Made by a program: the position numbers and the translations under genes. 34,502 nt of DNA from positions 1 to 34,502 of the forward strand of contig JAEULB010000194.1 of NCBI GenBank assembly GCA_016792585.1. Direction: 5' to 3'. Each line of letters begins with the position of its first letter. The first letter of the stretch is position 1. This DNA comes from Rhodospirillaceae bacterium. GTDB lineage: Bacteria > Pseudomonadota > Alphaproteobacteria > SHVZ01. Under the pieces are notes generated by a model. The model was given only the letters and a program-made list of their open reading frames with translations. It did not search any database and had not been told where the DNA came from. Positions 34,370 to 34,502 of the stretch are shown here, one piece after another.

Positions 34370-34502
34370 GACGCGCGCAGCCTCGGGTCGAGGACCGCAT
34401 TGAGCAGGTCGGCGCCCAATGTCAGCAGCGTGTAGAGGATCGCCAGCAGCAGCACGACCGCCTGCACGGTCGGGAAGTCGTTCTTGCTGATCGACTCCCA
34501 GG
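34366..34502 (-). CDS. Dipeptide-type ABC importer permease, DppB type, 3' end only
   Basis: The last 45 codons of a permease enter from the right edge: VQAVVLLLAILYTLLTLGAD as the final membrane helix, then LLNAVLDPRLRAS and TGA at 34366-34368. The LDPRLR ending is the usual DppB/OppB C-terminus. The stop overlaps the DppC-type ATG in ATGA. The order DppB-DppC-DppD-DppF is complete apart from a binding protein, which may lie to the right or be the gene at 30035. Confidence 0.88.
   Translation of the reverse strand, partial: WESISKNDFPTVQAVVLLLAILYTLLTLGADLLNAVLDPRLRAS

Overview
The window looks like a chromosomal segment of a high-GC soil- or plant-associated alphaproteobacterium, possibly Hyphomicrobiales or Rhodospirillales. 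The basis is roughly two-thirds G+C by eye, dense operons with ATGA/TGATG overlaps, many binding-protein-dependent ABC importers, TauD-type dioxygenases, an Ldh_2-type dehydrogenase and an MttB-family methyltransferase. The genus cannot be read from the sequence. There is no rRNA, tRNA, CRISPR array, phage or insertion sequence.

Layout. (A) 1-3792, minus: Tat-exported sugar-binding protein, two CUT1 permeases and a class III aminotransferase cut by the left edge; a LacI-type operator overlaps the likely promoter. (B) 3935-4506: remnants of a membrane sensor protein and of a DUF6496 protein, then an intact NTF2/SnoaL-like gene (4535-4993, minus). (C) 5095-7728, plus: Ldh_2-type NAD(P)-dependent 2-hydroxyacid dehydrogenase and a non-pyrrolysine MttB-family methyltransferase. 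(D) 7725-15990, minus: ArsR-type regulator with a large beta-rich C-terminal domain, family 5 binding protein, two permeases, two ATPases and an intracellular GH51 alpha-L-arabinofuranosidase. This reads as an arabinofuranoside or arabino-oligosaccharide uptake and cleavage unit. (E) 16130-25161, plus: D-2-hydroxyacid dehydrogenase, amidase, a complete Dpp-type importer and a TauD-family dioxygenase. (F) 25158-29899, minus: a polyamine-type (PotABCD-like) importer ending in a second TauD-family dioxygenase. (G) 30035-31558, plus: a single family 5 binding protein. (H) 31612-34502, minus: DppF-, DppD- and DppC-like genes and the end of a DppB-like gene.

The window holds components of five ABC importers, most joined to one or more catabolic enzymes. 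In D, E and F the transporter operon ends with a catabolic enzyme, and in A the aminotransferase comes last among the visible genes. Tail-to-tail operons meet with no spacer at two places (C/D and E/F), where opposing stop codons overlap in a shared CTAG. Three of the four operons that start with a binding protein and continue into permeases have a perfect stem-loop directly after the binding-protein gene, which would favour an excess of binding protein over membrane subunits.

The least described elements are the ArsR-type regulator with its palindromic site straddling its own stop codon, the mirror-image transporter/dioxygenase operons, and the MttB-like enzyme with no corrinoid protein nearby. 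I found no clearly new defence or mobile system.
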